Positions 1 to 8,937 of a stretch of 64,000 nt of DNA are shown here, piece by piece (positions within the stretch are counted from its first letter, which is position 1; every line of letters begins with the position of its first letter). Made by a program: the position numbers and the translations under genes. This stretch comes from Paracrocinitomix mangrovi (lineage in GTDB: Bacteria; Bacteroidota; Bacteroidia; Flavobacteriales_D; Crocinitomicaceae). The notes under the pieces are model-generated. The model saw only the letters and a list, made by a program, of their open reading frames with translations, was not told the DNA's origin and did not search any database. The stretch lies in the NCBI RefSeq assembly GCF_019740355.2, contig NZ_CP091819.1, positions 682,001-746,000 on the forward strand, written 5' to 3'.

Positions 1-1
1 C

Positions 2-796
2 GGACCATTAAATAAAATGTTAGCTAAAACAGCTGCCAAATATGGTTTTGGAATGGGATTGGGTTCATGTCGAATCATCTTAGAAGACAATACCTATTTT
101 GAAGATTTCAATTTAAGACCCATTTTAGGAGACGAAGTACCATTTTATGCCAATGTTGGTATAGCCCAAATTGAACGAATTTTACAAGAAAATAAAGGTG
201 ATCTTCTTAAGAAATTGGTAGAAAAGCTGAGTGCTGATGGTTTGATAGTTCACGTAAACCCTTTACAGGAGTGGCTTCAACCAGAAGGCGATTTGATTCA
301 GCAATCTCCTTTAGTAACAATTCAACAACTTTTAAATGAATTTGACAAGCCTATTATCGTAAAAGAGGTTGGACAAGGATTCGGTCCTAAAAGTATGGGT
401 GAATTGTTGAAACTCCCACTAATGGCGGTAGATTTCGCAGCTAATGGAGGTACTAATTTTTCAAAGCTTGAGTTAATTCGTAACAAAAAATTGCAAGATT
501 TTTACGGTGATGTTGTAGCTTTGGGACATTCAGCGGAAGAAATGGTTACTTTTTTGAACGATACCGTTGATAAACTAGCTAGCTTAAGAAAGTGCAATCA
601 CGTAATCATCAGTGGAGGTGTAAAAAACTTCCTAGATGGGTATTATCTGATTTCAAAATCTGAACTTGATGCAGTATATGGTCAGGCTGCGCCTTTTCTT
701 AAATATGCTAACGAATCGCAAGAAGCATTGGATGAATTTGCTGCGTTTCAAATTAAAGGCCTACAAATGGCACAAAGATTATTAAGAGTAAAGTGA
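2..796 (+). CDS. fni: Isopentenyl-diphosphate delta-isomerase type 2, 5'-truncated
   Basis: FMN-dependent isomerase converting IPP to DMAPP, cytosolic. The frame is open back to the window edge, so the true start and roughly the first 80-90 residues lie upstream. The visible part begins in the conserved segment around MGLGSCR, then shows a TIM-barrel with the NGGTNFSKLE signature and the late ISGGVKN phosphate/flavin-binding loop, all typical of type 2 (not the Nudix type 1) enzymes. It is the first visible gene of the mevalonate operon and ends 15 bases before the HMG-CoA reductase ATG. The internal ATG at 17 is not the start, because conserved sequence precedes it. Confidence 0.93.
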   Translation, partial: GPLNKMLAKTAAKYGFGMGLGSCRIILEDNTYFEDFNLRPILGDEVPFYANVGIAQIERILQENKGDLLKKLVEKLSADGLIVHVNPLQEWLQPEGDLIQQSPLVTIQQLLNEFDKPIIVKEVGQGFGPKSMGELLKLPLMAVDFAANGGTNFSKLELIRNKKLQDFYGDVVALGHSAEEMVTFLNDTVDKLASLRKCNHVIISGGVKNFLDGYYLISKSELDAVYGQAAPFLKYANESQEALDEFAAFQIKGLQMAQRLLRVK

Positions 797-811
797 TTGA
801 ATAAGTAAGTG

Positions 812-2143
812 ATGGATAAATTTATTGAAGGGTTTTCGAAAAAGGAAAGAGAAGATAAGATTAGAGCCATAGCTCAGTTCTTCAAAGATTCCGACAAGGC
901 AGTTTCTACTTTTAAAAGTTTTAATCATCCTGATGCCAAAATTCAGGAGATGATAAATGAGTTTAGTGAGAATACAATTTCAAATTTTCACTTACCCTAC
1001 TCTATAGCACCTAATTTTTTAATCAATGGTAAAACTTATGCAATACCAATGGTTATTGAAGAAAGTTCAGTTGTAGCTGCAGCTTCTAAAAGTGCTAAAT
1101 TCTGGCACAAATTAGGTGGATTCAGAACAGAAATCATTGACACAGAAAAAGTAGGTCAAGTTCACTTTGTTTGGAAAGATGATGTCAATAAATTGAAAGC
1201 CAGATTTGAGGAGTTGAAAGAATTGTTGATTGAAGGATCAGCTGACATCACTAAAAACATGCAAGCCAGGGGCGGAGGAATCAAAGATATCGTTTTGAGA
1301 GATCTATCTGATAAAGAACCGGGAGCTATGCAGCTTTTTGTGACTTTTGAAACAGTTGATTCAATGGGAGCCAACTTCGTAAATTCTTGCTTAGAAAGAT
1401 TTGCTGACCTATTCAGAGACTGGCATAAGGATCAAGATGAATTTACTCCTAACGGATTAGAAATCATCATGTCTATCCTTTCAAACTTAACTCCTAACTG
1501 TATGGTAAAGTGTTGGGTTGAAACTGAATTGGAAAACATGAACGACATTGTTCCTGGTATAACAGGAGAAGAATTTGCTAATAAATTCAGACGTGCTGTA
1601 CGAATTGCACAAATAGATCCATACAGAGCAACTACACATAATAAAGGAATTTATAACGGAATTGATGCTGTTGTTTTAGCAACTGGTAACGATTTTAGAG
1701 CAGTAGAAGCGTGCGGACATGCATATGCTAGCATGAATAAAGACGGTTACACTTCTTTAACTCATTGCGAAATTAAAGATGGTAAGTTCAGATTTGAGCT
1801 TAACCTTCCAATTGCATTAGGTGTAGTTGGTGGTTTAACTAATCTCCATCCTTTGGTAAAATTGTCACATGAAATTTTAGATCATCCTTCGGCTAGAGAA
1901 TTAATGAGTATTGCTGCAGCTGCTGGATTAGCAAACAATTTTGGAGCGGTAAAATCATTGACTACAACCGGTATCCAACAAGGACATATGAAAATGCACC
2001 TTTTCAACATTATGAACCAATTAGAAGTTGAAAAAGGTAACAGACAGAAAGTAGTGGATTATTTCAAGGACAAAAATGTCTCTGTTTCTGCTGTTAGAGA
2101 ATATGTTGAAGAGTTAGAGTTGGCTGCAACATCTAAAAATTGA
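812..2143 (+). CDS. Hydroxymethylglutaryl-CoA reductase (class II-like)
   Basis: Reduces HMG-CoA to mevalonate, the committed step of the mevalonate pathway. The protein is 443 residues and soluble, without the membrane anchor of eukaryotic class I enzymes. Catalytic residues expected for the bacterial class II family can be placed: Glu near 83 in EESSVVAAAS, Lys278 in THNKGIYNG, Asp294 in GNDFR and His392 in IQQGHM. ATG at 812 is preferred; a GTG directly before it (809) could add one residue. The stop overlaps the next gene's TTG start, suggesting translational coupling. The cofactor (NADH or NADPH) cannot be read with confidence. Confidence 0.95.
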   Translation: MDKFIEGFSKKEREDKIRAIAQFFKDSDKAVSTFKSFNHPDAKIQEMINEFSENTISNFHLPYSIAPNFLINGKTYAIPMVIEESSVVAAASKSAKFWHKLGGFRTEIIDTEKVGQVHFVWKDDVNKLKARFEELKELLIEGSADITKNMQARGGGIKDIVLRDLSDKEPGAMQLFVTFETVDSMGANFVNSCLERFADLFRDWHKDQDEFTPNGLEIIMSILSNLTPNCMVKCWVETELENMNDIVPGITGEEFANKFRRAVRIAQIDPYRATTHNKGIYNGIDAVVLATGNDFRAVEACGHAYASMNKDGYTSLTHCEIKDGKFRFELNLPIALGVVGGLTNLHPLVKLSHEILDHPSARELMSIAAAAGLANNFGAVKSLTTTGIQQGHMKMHLFNIMNQLEVEKGNRQKVVDYFKDKNVSVSAVREYVEELELAATSKN

Positions 2144-3057
2144 TTCAAGAAAGTACACATAAAACAACAACTTATCAGGCTGCTGGTAAGCTGATGCTCT
2201 TTGGAGAGTACCTTGTACTTGATGGAGCTAAAAGTCTCGCTTTCCCTTTAAAATATGGCCAAAAACTAGAAGTATCACCTAATGAAAATAATTTAATTCG
2301 TTGGGAAAGTCATGGTCCGGATGGTATTTGGTACAATGCTATTTTGGATGATAAGTTCAGAGAAATTGAATCATCTGACAGTAATGTAACGCAGGTATTG
2401 AAACGCTTGTTAAAAGAGATTTCAATTATGAATCCTGAGTTGCATATGTTCAACGATTTTAAAATTACAGCTGATTTTAATTTGAAATGGGGATTTGGCT
2501 CATCCTCTACTTTTATAAGTCTACTTTCTCAATGGTCAGATATTGATCCCTTTTTCCTTTTGCAAGAGTCTTTTGGAGGATCTGGATATGATTTGGCTTG
2601 TGCCACAGCCAATGGCCCTATCGTCTATCAAATTTTGCCAGATGATATTGGTTGGGAAGAAGTTAATCTAAGCAGTGAATTAACCAATAAATGGTTATTC
2701 GTCTATTTAGGTCAAAAACAAAGTAGCAAGGATGAAATAGAGAAATTTCAAAAAAGGCTTGTCACTATTGAAGATATTAAGAAAATGAACGATATAGTTG
2801 ATGAGGCATTGGCTAGCAATGAGATAGCACATTTTGAGTCGCTAATTAACGACTCTGAATCGTTAATATCTTCAATTATTGGCCGTAAAATGTTAAAAGA
2901 CCATATCTTTGCGGATTATAATTATGGTATCAAATCTTTGGGAGCATGGGGAGGAGATTATTTTCTCGCCACATTCCGTGATTTAGAAGAAGCTAAAAAC
3001 TACTTTAAATCAAAAGGGTATGATACCATGTTTACGTATGATGAACTCATAAAATAG
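2140..3057 (+). CDS. GYDIA-type GHMP kinase, candidate phosphomevalonate kinase
   Basis: GHMP-superfamily small-molecule kinase of 305 residues. It has an N-terminal GKLMLFGEYLVLDG motif, a glycine/serine-rich ATP loop (WGFGSSSTFIS) and the GGSGYDLACATANGP segment that gives the GYDIA family its name. The start must be the TTG at 2140, because conserved sequence begins before the first ATG; it overlaps the HMGR stop by four bases. The operon already has a clear mevalonate kinase and a decarboxylase, so the unassigned step is phosphorylation of mevalonate-5-phosphate. Assignment to that step is inference from gaps and neighbours; the family has no function proven by this sequence. Confidence 0.8.
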   Translation: MIQESTHKTTTYQAAGKLMLFGEYLVLDGAKSLAFPLKYGQKLEVSPNENNLIRWESHGPDGIWYNAILDDKFREIESSDSNVTQVLKRLLKEISIMNPELHMFNDFKITADFNLKWGFGSSSTFISLLSQWSDIDPFFLLQESFGGSGYDLACATANGPIVYQILPDDIGWEEVNLSSELTNKWLFVYLGQKQSSKDEIEKFQKRLVTIEDIKKMNDIVDEALASNEIAHFESLINDSESLISSIIGRKMLKDHIFADYNYGIKSLGAWGGDYFLATFRDLEEAKNYFKSKGYDTMFTYDELIK

Positions 3058-4113
3058 ATGGGAAATACTACTGAAACTACAAACGAGATCAAAGTTAAAT
3101 GGCGTTGTCCGTCTAACATTGCAATTGTAAAATACTGGGGAAAAAAGAGTGTTCAAATTCCTTGCAACCCTTCGTTAAGTTTAACGCTTAGTAACTCTTA
3201 CACTGAGGTAGAAGTTACTGTGTCTGAAAAAACTACACACGAGCAAGTTGAACTAACGTATTATTTTGAAGGAGAGGAGAATCAAAAATTCGGAAATCGT
3301 GTAGCAGCTTATTTGGCTGACAACATTGATAGTTTTCCTTATTTAAATATGGTGGCTGTTACAATTCAGTCAAAAAATAGTTTTCCACACTCGGCTGGTA
3401 TTGCTTCTTCAGCTTCTGCTTTTGGAGCAATTGCACTTGCTATGCTTGATATCGCTTATCAATTTGAAGAAAAAGAAATTGATGATGACTTTTATCAAAA
3501 AGCAAGTGAATTAGCAAGATTAGGAAGTGGAAGTGCATGTAGATCTGTTTTTCCTTCATACTCAATCTGGGGTGAAGTAGACGGAATTGAAGGTACTTCA
3601 AATGAATATGCAGTTGGTGTTCACAACATCCACCCTATCTTTAAAAATTACAAAGATGCTATCCTTATTGTTGAGGATGAGCCAAAAAAGATATCAAGTA
3701 CAGTTGGTCATTCTTTGATGAATGATCATCCATTTGCTGAAATTAGATTTAAACAAGCAGAAAAAAGAACAAAAGAGTTGGTTGATATATTGGAAGAAGG
3801 AGATATTGATTCTTTCATCCAAATATGTGAATCAGATGCGTTGACATTGCATGCAATGATGATGACATCTACTGATTATTATCTTTTGGTTAAGCCTGGA
3901 ACTATTACTGCTATCGAAAAAATCATGCAGTTTAGACTAGAAAATCTTGTACCTGTTTGTTTTACATTGGATGCAGGTCCAAATGTTCATGTTTTATATC
4001 CTGAAAAATACCAGGATGTTGTTGAAGAGTTTATCAACACAGAGTTGAAAGACACTTATAAAAAGGTTATTTTTGACCACGAAGGCGAAGGCCCTCAAAA
4101 ATTGAGCATCTAA
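3058..4113 (+). CDS. mvaD: Diphosphomevalonate decarboxylase
   Basis: ATP-dependent decarboxylation of mevalonate-5-diphosphate to IPP. The 351-residue protein carries the diagnostic N-terminal NIAIVKYWGKK motif, the GHMP loop PHSAGIASSASAFG and the late TLDAGPNVH segment, where Asp305 is the expected catalytic aspartate. The ATG follows the preceding stop codon with no gap, so the gene is part of the same translational unit. Its presence indicates the classical eukaryotic-type route, with decarboxylation of the diphosphate, not the archaeal monophosphate route. Confidence 0.96.
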   Translation: MGNTTETTNEIKVKWRCPSNIAIVKYWGKKSVQIPCNPSLSLTLSNSYTEVEVTVSEKTTHEQVELTYYFEGEENQKFGNRVAAYLADNIDSFPYLNMVAVTIQSKNSFPHSAGIASSASAFGAIALAMLDIAYQFEEKEIDDDFYQKASELARLGSGSACRSVFPSYSIWGEVDGIEGTSNEYAVGVHNIHPIFKNYKDAILIVEDEPKKISSTVGHSLMNDHPFAEIRFKQAEKRTKELVDILEEGDIDSFIQICESDALTLHAMMMTSTDYYLLVKPGTITAIEKIMQFRLENLVPVCFTLDAGPNVHVLYPEKYQDVVEEFINTELKDTYKKVIFDHEGEGPQKLSI

Positions 4114-4119
4114 ACACCA

Positions 4120-5061
4120 ATGGAAAAGTTCACCTCCAAAGTTTTGTTGTTTGGAGAGTATAGTTTACTCTACGACAGCATGGCACTAACAATGCCTTTT
4201 GACAAGTTTTCAGGGCAATTTAGCTATGCTGATACGGCTATTGATGCAATTCAAGCTGCTAAATCAAATCAGGGACTTAGAAAATTTTGCACGCATATTT
4301 TGGATAATCACACTGATGAGCAATTCAAATTGAACGTACAAAAATTCAAAACTGAATTAGATAAAGGACTTTTCTTTGAAAGCAACATACCTCAAGGTTT
4401 TGGGTTAGGAAGTTCAGGAGCATTAGTGGCCGCTATATTTTTAAGATATCTGGATAAAGCAGGTGACTTTAAGGATGAATTGAAAGTATTAACCAAAGAG
4501 AAAATCAAGCACTTAAAAGCTACACTAGGTGGCTTAGAAGGATATTTTCATGGCACGAGCTCTGGAATTGATCCATTAAGTATTTTGATCAATGAGCCAC
4601 TTTTAGTTAAATCAAACTTTGAAATTGTTCCGGTTAAGGTACCAACCTACAAGCCCGAAGGAAAACATGTAGTGTTTTTACTAAATACAGGATTGTCTAG
4701 AAATACAGACAAATTAGTTGGTCAATTTAAAGCAAGTGCATCTACTGCTGAATTCAAGAATAAATTAGAGTGTCAATTAACTCCATATACAAATGACGGT
4801 ATTAACAACTTTTTAAATGCTAATACTGATGAATTGTATTTGAATTTATACAATCTGGTAAAATTTCAGCACGGTGAAATGAATTACTTAATTCCTGAAA
4901 AATATCTAGATACTGTATCAAACGGACTAGATTCAGGAGATTATTTTTTAAAAATATGTGGAGCCGGTGGTGGCGGATACATGTTAGGTTTTACTCAAAA
5001 TTGGGAATCAACTCAAGAACAACTACAAGGTGAAGATCTTGAGGTTTTATATAGATTTTAA
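4120..5061 (+). CDS. Mevalonate kinase (GHMP family)
   Basis: Phosphorylates mevalonate to mevalonate-5-phosphate. It is a 313-residue GHMP kinase with an N-terminal KVLLFGEYSLLYDS motif, the ATP-binding loop PQGFGLGSSGALVAA, a central HGTSSGIDPLSI motif and a C-terminal glycine-rich CGAGGGGYMLG segment. The HGTSSGID segment carries the Asp expected to act as base in mevalonate kinases. It starts six bases after mvaD. It is clearly distinct from the GYDIA kinase upstream, so the operon has two different GHMP kinases as well as the decarboxylase. Phosphomevalonate kinase activity of this one instead cannot be fully excluded. Confidence 0.85.
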   Translation: MEKFTSKVLLFGEYSLLYDSMALTMPFDKFSGQFSYADTAIDAIQAAKSNQGLRKFCTHILDNHTDEQFKLNVQKFKTELDKGLFFESNIPQGFGLGSSGALVAAIFLRYLDKAGDFKDELKVLTKEKIKHLKATLGGLEGYFHGTSSGIDPLSILINEPLLVKSNFEIVPVKVPTYKPEGKHVVFLLNTGLSRNTDKLVGQFKASASTAEFKNKLECQLTPYTNDGINNFLNANTDELYLNLYNLVKFQHGEMNYLIPEKYLDTVSNGLDSGDYFLKICGAGGGGYMLGFTQNWESTQEQLQGEDLEVLYRF

Positions 5062-5064
5062 GTT

Positions 5065-6042
5065 ATGACAGCAATCGCAACAAGTTTACAGGAACAAAAA
5101 GAAGCAATTGAGAAGTTTTTAGAAACCAAAGCGTTGGAAACTTTTCCAGAGAATTTATATGATGCTGTTCATCATATCATGACCTTAGACGGAAAACGTC
5201 TGCGTCCTATGATGGTATTGATGAGTGCTCAAGGATTCAATGTTCCTCAAGAAAAAGCTATGGCTGCTGCCATTTCTATTGAAGTATTTCACAACTTCAC
5301 TTTGGTTCATGATGATATTATGGACAAAGCCAAATTGAGAAGAGGAAAAATAACAGTTCACGAAAAATTTGGTGTAGACAAGGCTATCGTAACCGGAGAT
5401 GCCATGCTTCCTCATGCGGTAAGTCTATTAATTCAAGATAATGCTGATAAAGCCGGAGAATTATTGAATTGCTTCAACAAAATGGGAAAAGAAGTAATGG
5501 AAGGTCAGCAATTTGACATGGAATTTGAAACCAGAAATGATGTTTCAGTTGATGAATACATGAATATGATTCGTCTTAAGACATCTGTTTTATTTGGTGC
5601 TGCTTGTGAAATTGGAGCTATCATAGGAGGTGCATCTGAAGCTGACAAAAGAGCTTTGTATGACTTTGGTTTATATTCTGGATTAGCATTCCAAATTATG
5701 GATGATTATTTGGATACTTTCGGAGATGAATCATTTGGTAAAAAGATTGGTGGAGACATCCTTTTAAATAAAAAGTCTTTCTTATTGGTTAATGCTATGC
5801 AAAAGGCCAATGACGAACAAAGAAAAAGAATTTTTGACTTGTTCGAAGAGAAGGATGAAAACACTAAAATTAAAGCTTTCCAGGATTTGTATCACGAAAT
5901 GGGAATACCTCAAATTGCATTGGATACAATGGAAGAATTGCACGATAAATCTGTCAATGCAGTAAAATCTACTTCATTAGATGATGAAAACAAAGAACGT
6001 ATCATTCATCTTGGAGAAGTAATGCTTAGAAGAACCAAATAA
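5065..6042 (+). CDS. Short-chain polyprenyl diphosphate synthase
   Basis: Trans-prenyltransferase that condenses IPP with allylic diphosphates. Both aspartate-rich motifs are intact: DDIMD at residues 83-87 and DDYLD at 213-217. GKRLRP, the IPP-binding motif, lies near residue 50. The 325-residue length fits FPP or GGPP synthases. The first motif is DDxxD, without the two-residue insertion of the common bacterial farnesyl synthases, so chain length is uncertain. A location directly before an oxidosqualene cyclase favours farnesyl diphosphate, the squalene precursor; this is inference. Confidence 0.9.
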   Translation: MTAIATSLQEQKEAIEKFLETKALETFPENLYDAVHHIMTLDGKRLRPMMVLMSAQGFNVPQEKAMAAAISIEVFHNFTLVHDDIMDKAKLRRGKITVHEKFGVDKAIVTGDAMLPHAVSLLIQDNADKAGELLNCFNKMGKEVMEGQQFDMEFETRNDVSVDEYMNMIRLKTSVLFGAACEIGAIIGGASEADKRALYDFGLYSGLAFQIMDDYLDTFGDESFGKKIGGDILLNKKSFLLVNAMQKANDEQRKRIFDLFEEKDENTKIKAFQDLYHEMGIPQIALDTMEELHDKSVNAVKSTSLDDENKERIIHLGEVMLRRTK

Positions 6043-6047
6043 TTTTT

Positions 6048-8339
6048 ATGAGTTCAGCAGATCAAACTACCCAAACTAAAATCAACTTTGCTGAAAAGGA
6101 CAAAACCTATTTCTGGAATTGCTGGAAATTTGAGACTAAAAATGGACAGCAAAGATGGTACTTTGATCTACCTACTGAACTTAAGGATATTGTAAAATCT
6201 GAAGCAGACTGGGATAAAGCTGAAGCAAAAGATTTTCTTAAACACTTTGATGAAGCCTACATATTTGATAAATCTGTTAATCCTAACAGTGCAGATCAAG
6301 TATTACGTTGGTTAAGAGCTGAAGAAGTTGATCCTCATAAATTAATTGATATAGATGAAAATGCTTCTCTTAAAGAAAGAGTAAGAACATCTTTGTTAAA
6401 CGGATTTTCATATTACGAAACACTGCAAGAGCCTGATGGTAACTGGGCAGGAGATTATGGCGGGCCTCTTTTTCTAATTCCTGGTTTAATTATCGCTTCT
6501 TATATCACAGATTCACCTTTTGAAAAGCCTATGCAGGTTTTAATGAAGCGAAATTTGTGGAACCATCAAAATGAAGATGGTGGATGGGGATTACACATTG
6601 AAGGAGAATCAATCATGTTTGGAACAATCATGCAGTACATAACACTGCGATTGTTAGGCGAAGATTTGAGTAATCCTGATATGCAGAGAGCGCAAAAATG
6701 GATTTTAGATAATGGTGGTGCCGTAAATGTTCCAATGTGGGGTAAATTCTATTTATCAGTTTTAAATGTTTACGAATGGAAAGGAAATGATGCCCTGCTT
6801 CCTGAAATGTGGAAGTTTCCTAAATGGGTTCCTTTTCATCCAGGAAAGTACTGGTGCCATGATAGGATGATCTTTTTACCAATGTCTTATTGCTATGGTA
6901 ACAAAGTAAAAATGGAAGAAAATGATTTGATCAGAGAAATCAGAACTGAAATTTATACTGAGGACTACGATAAAATCAATTGGAAAAAGGCTAGAAAACA
7001 GGCTTGCGAAAAAGACATTTTTCATCCCGTAAACAAATGGTACAAGCGCTTAAGCAAGATTACCAACGGTTATGAAAAAATCCATCTAAAAGGACTTAGA
7101 AGAAAATCATTGAAATATGTTCGCGATTATATAGATCACGAAGACATTCATACAAGATATATCAATATTGGACCGGTGAATCAAGCCATCAATTCAATTT
7201 GTGTTTGGCACATGCACGGTAAGGATTCTGAAGAATTCAAACAACACGTTTATCGTTGGCAGGATTATTTGTGGATTGCAGAAGATGGAGCTAAAATGGG
7301 AGGATACAATGGTTCTCAGTTATGGGATACTTCATTTGCCGGACAGGCTTTACTTGAAGCCAATATGGAAGATGATTTCCCTGAAATGGCTGAGAAAATC
7401 TACCATTTTATTGATATCACCCAAATTGATAGAGATCCTAAAGACCACAAAAAATACTGGAGAGATGTTACATTAGGATGTTGGCCATTTTCAACTATTG
7501 ATCACGCCTGGGCTGTAACAGATTGTACCTCTGAAGGAATGAAGACTGCCCTACTCTATAATAACAAGCCTCATGTAAACAAGGCTAATGTTATAGATGA
7601 AAACAGACTAAAACCTGCGATAGATTGGTTGCTTTTTATGCAAAATGACGACGGTGGTTGGGCTTCATATGAAAAGAAACGTGCTCCTCAATGGATTGAA
7701 GTATTAAATCCTGCCATGCTATTTGAAAACATCATGGTTGAAGTTACTTATACCGAGTGTTCTTCTGCTACCATGCAAGGATTAAAGGAGTTTTCTCAGA
7801 ATCATGACTATAGAAAAGCTGATATTCAAAAAGCCTTAGCCAAAGGAACTGAGTTTATAAAAAAGAAACAAAGTGAAGACGGATCATGGTACGGTTGCTG
7901 GGGAGTTTGCTTTACTTATGGAACCTGGTTCGGGATTGAAGGGCTATTATGTGGTGGATTAGAAGGATATGAAAACGGAAATCCTTCAAAAGAAATTAAA
8001 GATGCTTGTGAGTTTTTAATGAGCAAGCAAAACGAAGACGGAAGTTGGGGTGAATCTTTTGAGAGCTGTGTAAACCATTGCTATATTCAACATGAAGATG
8101 GTCAGATCATTAATACTGGCTGGGCATTATTGGGATTAATGAAGGCAAAATATCCTGACAAGCAAGCCATTGAAAAAGGAGTTGAATTCTTGATGTCTCG
8201 TCAATGGGAAAATGGAGACTTTCCTCAAGAAGGTATCTCTGGAGTATTCAATGGAAACTGCATGGAAACCTATACGTCATATAGAAACGTATTTCCACTG
8301 TGGGCGCTAGCCAGATACTATCAGTACTATGCTGATTAA
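6048..8339 (+). CDS. Oxidosqualene cyclase (lanosterol/cycloartenol/arborinol synthase type)
   Basis: Cyclises 2,3-oxidosqualene to a tetra- or pentacyclic triterpenol, probably as a monotopic membrane protein. The 763 residues hold several QW repeats (QEPDGNW, QNEDGGW, QNDDGGW, QSEDGSW, QNEDGSW). The catalytic motif is TDCTSE with Asp492 and Cys493. It is partnered by Cys571 in TECSSAT, the second cysteine that activates the Asp in animal lanosterol synthase. Squalene-hopene cyclases would show DxDD here. Other cavity residues are His271 in WCHDR, Tyr420 in GGYNGSQ, His486, Val490 and Phe749 in YRNVFPLW. Tyr420 and His486 match cycloartenol synthase, while Val490 matches lanosterol synthase, so the product cannot be predicted. 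It lies six bases after the prenyl synthase. Squalene synthase and epoxidase are not in the window. Confidence 0.95.
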   Translation: MSSADQTTQTKINFAEKDKTYFWNCWKFETKNGQQRWYFDLPTELKDIVKSEADWDKAEAKDFLKHFDEAYIFDKSVNPNSADQVLRWLRAEEVDPHKLIDIDENASLKERVRTSLLNGFSYYETLQEPDGNWAGDYGGPLFLIPGLIIASYITDSPFEKPMQVLMKRNLWNHQNEDGGWGLHIEGESIMFGTIMQYITLRLLGEDLSNPDMQRAQKWILDNGGAVNVPMWGKFYLSVLNVYEWKGNDALLPEMWKFPKWVPFHPGKYWCHDRMIFLPMSYCYGNKVKMEENDLIREIRTEIYTEDYDKINWKKARKQACEKDIFHPVNKWYKRLSKITNGYEKIHLKGLRRKSLKYVRDYIDHEDIHTRYINIGPVNQAINSICVWHMHGKDSEEFKQHVYRWQDYLWIAEDGAKMGGYNGSQLWDTSFAGQALLEANMEDDFPEMAEKIYHFIDITQIDRDPKDHKKYWRDVTLGCWPFSTIDHAWAVTDCTSEGMKTALLYNNKPHVNKANVIDENRLKPAIDWLLFMQNDDGGWASYEKKRAPQWIEVLNPAMLFENIMVEVTYTECSSATMQGLKEFSQNHDYRKADIQKALAKGTEFIKKKQSEDGSWYGCWGVCFTYGTWFGIEGLLCGGLEGYENGNPSKEIKDACEFLMSKQNEDGSWGESFESCVNHCYIQHEDGQIINTGWALLGLMKAKYPDKQAIEKGVEFLMSRQWENGDFPQEGISGVFNGNCMETYTSYRNVFPLWALARYYQYYAD

Positions 8340-8342
8340 TTC

Positions 8343-8936
8343 TTGATTTTTTCCGAAATTGGGAGAATTCAACATCATTTTTTGAAGTCCTACCTAGACG
8401 ATATTATCCCTTTACAAGATTTGCTTGATAAGTTGCAAAAAATAGCCAATCAGCTCAATGCTGAGCTCACTATTAACGATCAAAAAGACAATTTACTAAC
8501 AGAAATCAACCAACCAAACCCCGTTGTTTTAATTGTGTATCAAAATGATGAACAAAAATTTTTCATCAAATATAGTTTAGGATTAAGTTGGTCGGCAGAA
8601 GTAACTACCTTTCTAAGTAGTATTAATCATTACAAATTAGAAATTGCATGTGTAAATCACTTTCTAAATTTATTTCTACAAAAAAAGAATCGGTTCAAAA
8701 TTAAAACTGACGATCATATTTTAAAAAGCAAAATTAAACAGGAATCATCCTTTCTAAAGCTTTCTGATATTGCGAAACAAACAAGTTTTGAGCCTAATTT
8801 ATATACCTATCAAAAGGATGACAAAATTGTCATTAAAACAGAATATGATATTCGATACTTTTACGAAAGAACTAGTGAAATTATTCCAATGATAGAATTT
8901 TACCGATTCCTTGGATTACATTTCAAAACAAAATAA
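8343..8936 (+). CDS. Unknown protein encoded directly after the cyclase
   Basis: A 197-residue protein of no family I recognise. It appears soluble: no signal peptide or membrane segment is evident. The N-terminal third is predicted helical (LQDLLDKLQKIANQLNAEL) and the rest is rich in Lys, Ile and Phe. It lies in the same frame as the cyclase and begins three bases after that stop codon. No in-frame ATG exists near the N-terminus, so the start is probably the TTG at 8343, read by coupled translation. Its position suggests a role linked to triterpenoid synthesis, but nothing in the sequence proves it. Confidence 0.6.
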   Translation: MIFSEIGRIQHHFLKSYLDDIIPLQDLLDKLQKIANQLNAELTINDQKDNLLTEINQPNPVVLIVYQNDEQKFFIKYSLGLSWSAEVTTFLSSINHYKLEIACVNHFLNLFLQKKNRFKIKTDDHILKSKIKQESSFLKLSDIAKQTSFEPNLYTYQKDDKIVIKTEYDIRYFYERTSEIIPMIEFYRFLGLHFKTK

Positions 8937-8937
8937 T

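Noticed and set aside
6048-8936. Stop-codon read-through from the cyclase into the next frame
   Set aside because: The two frames are in phase, but the cyclase ends at the normal family C-terminus and TTG gives a simple coupled start.
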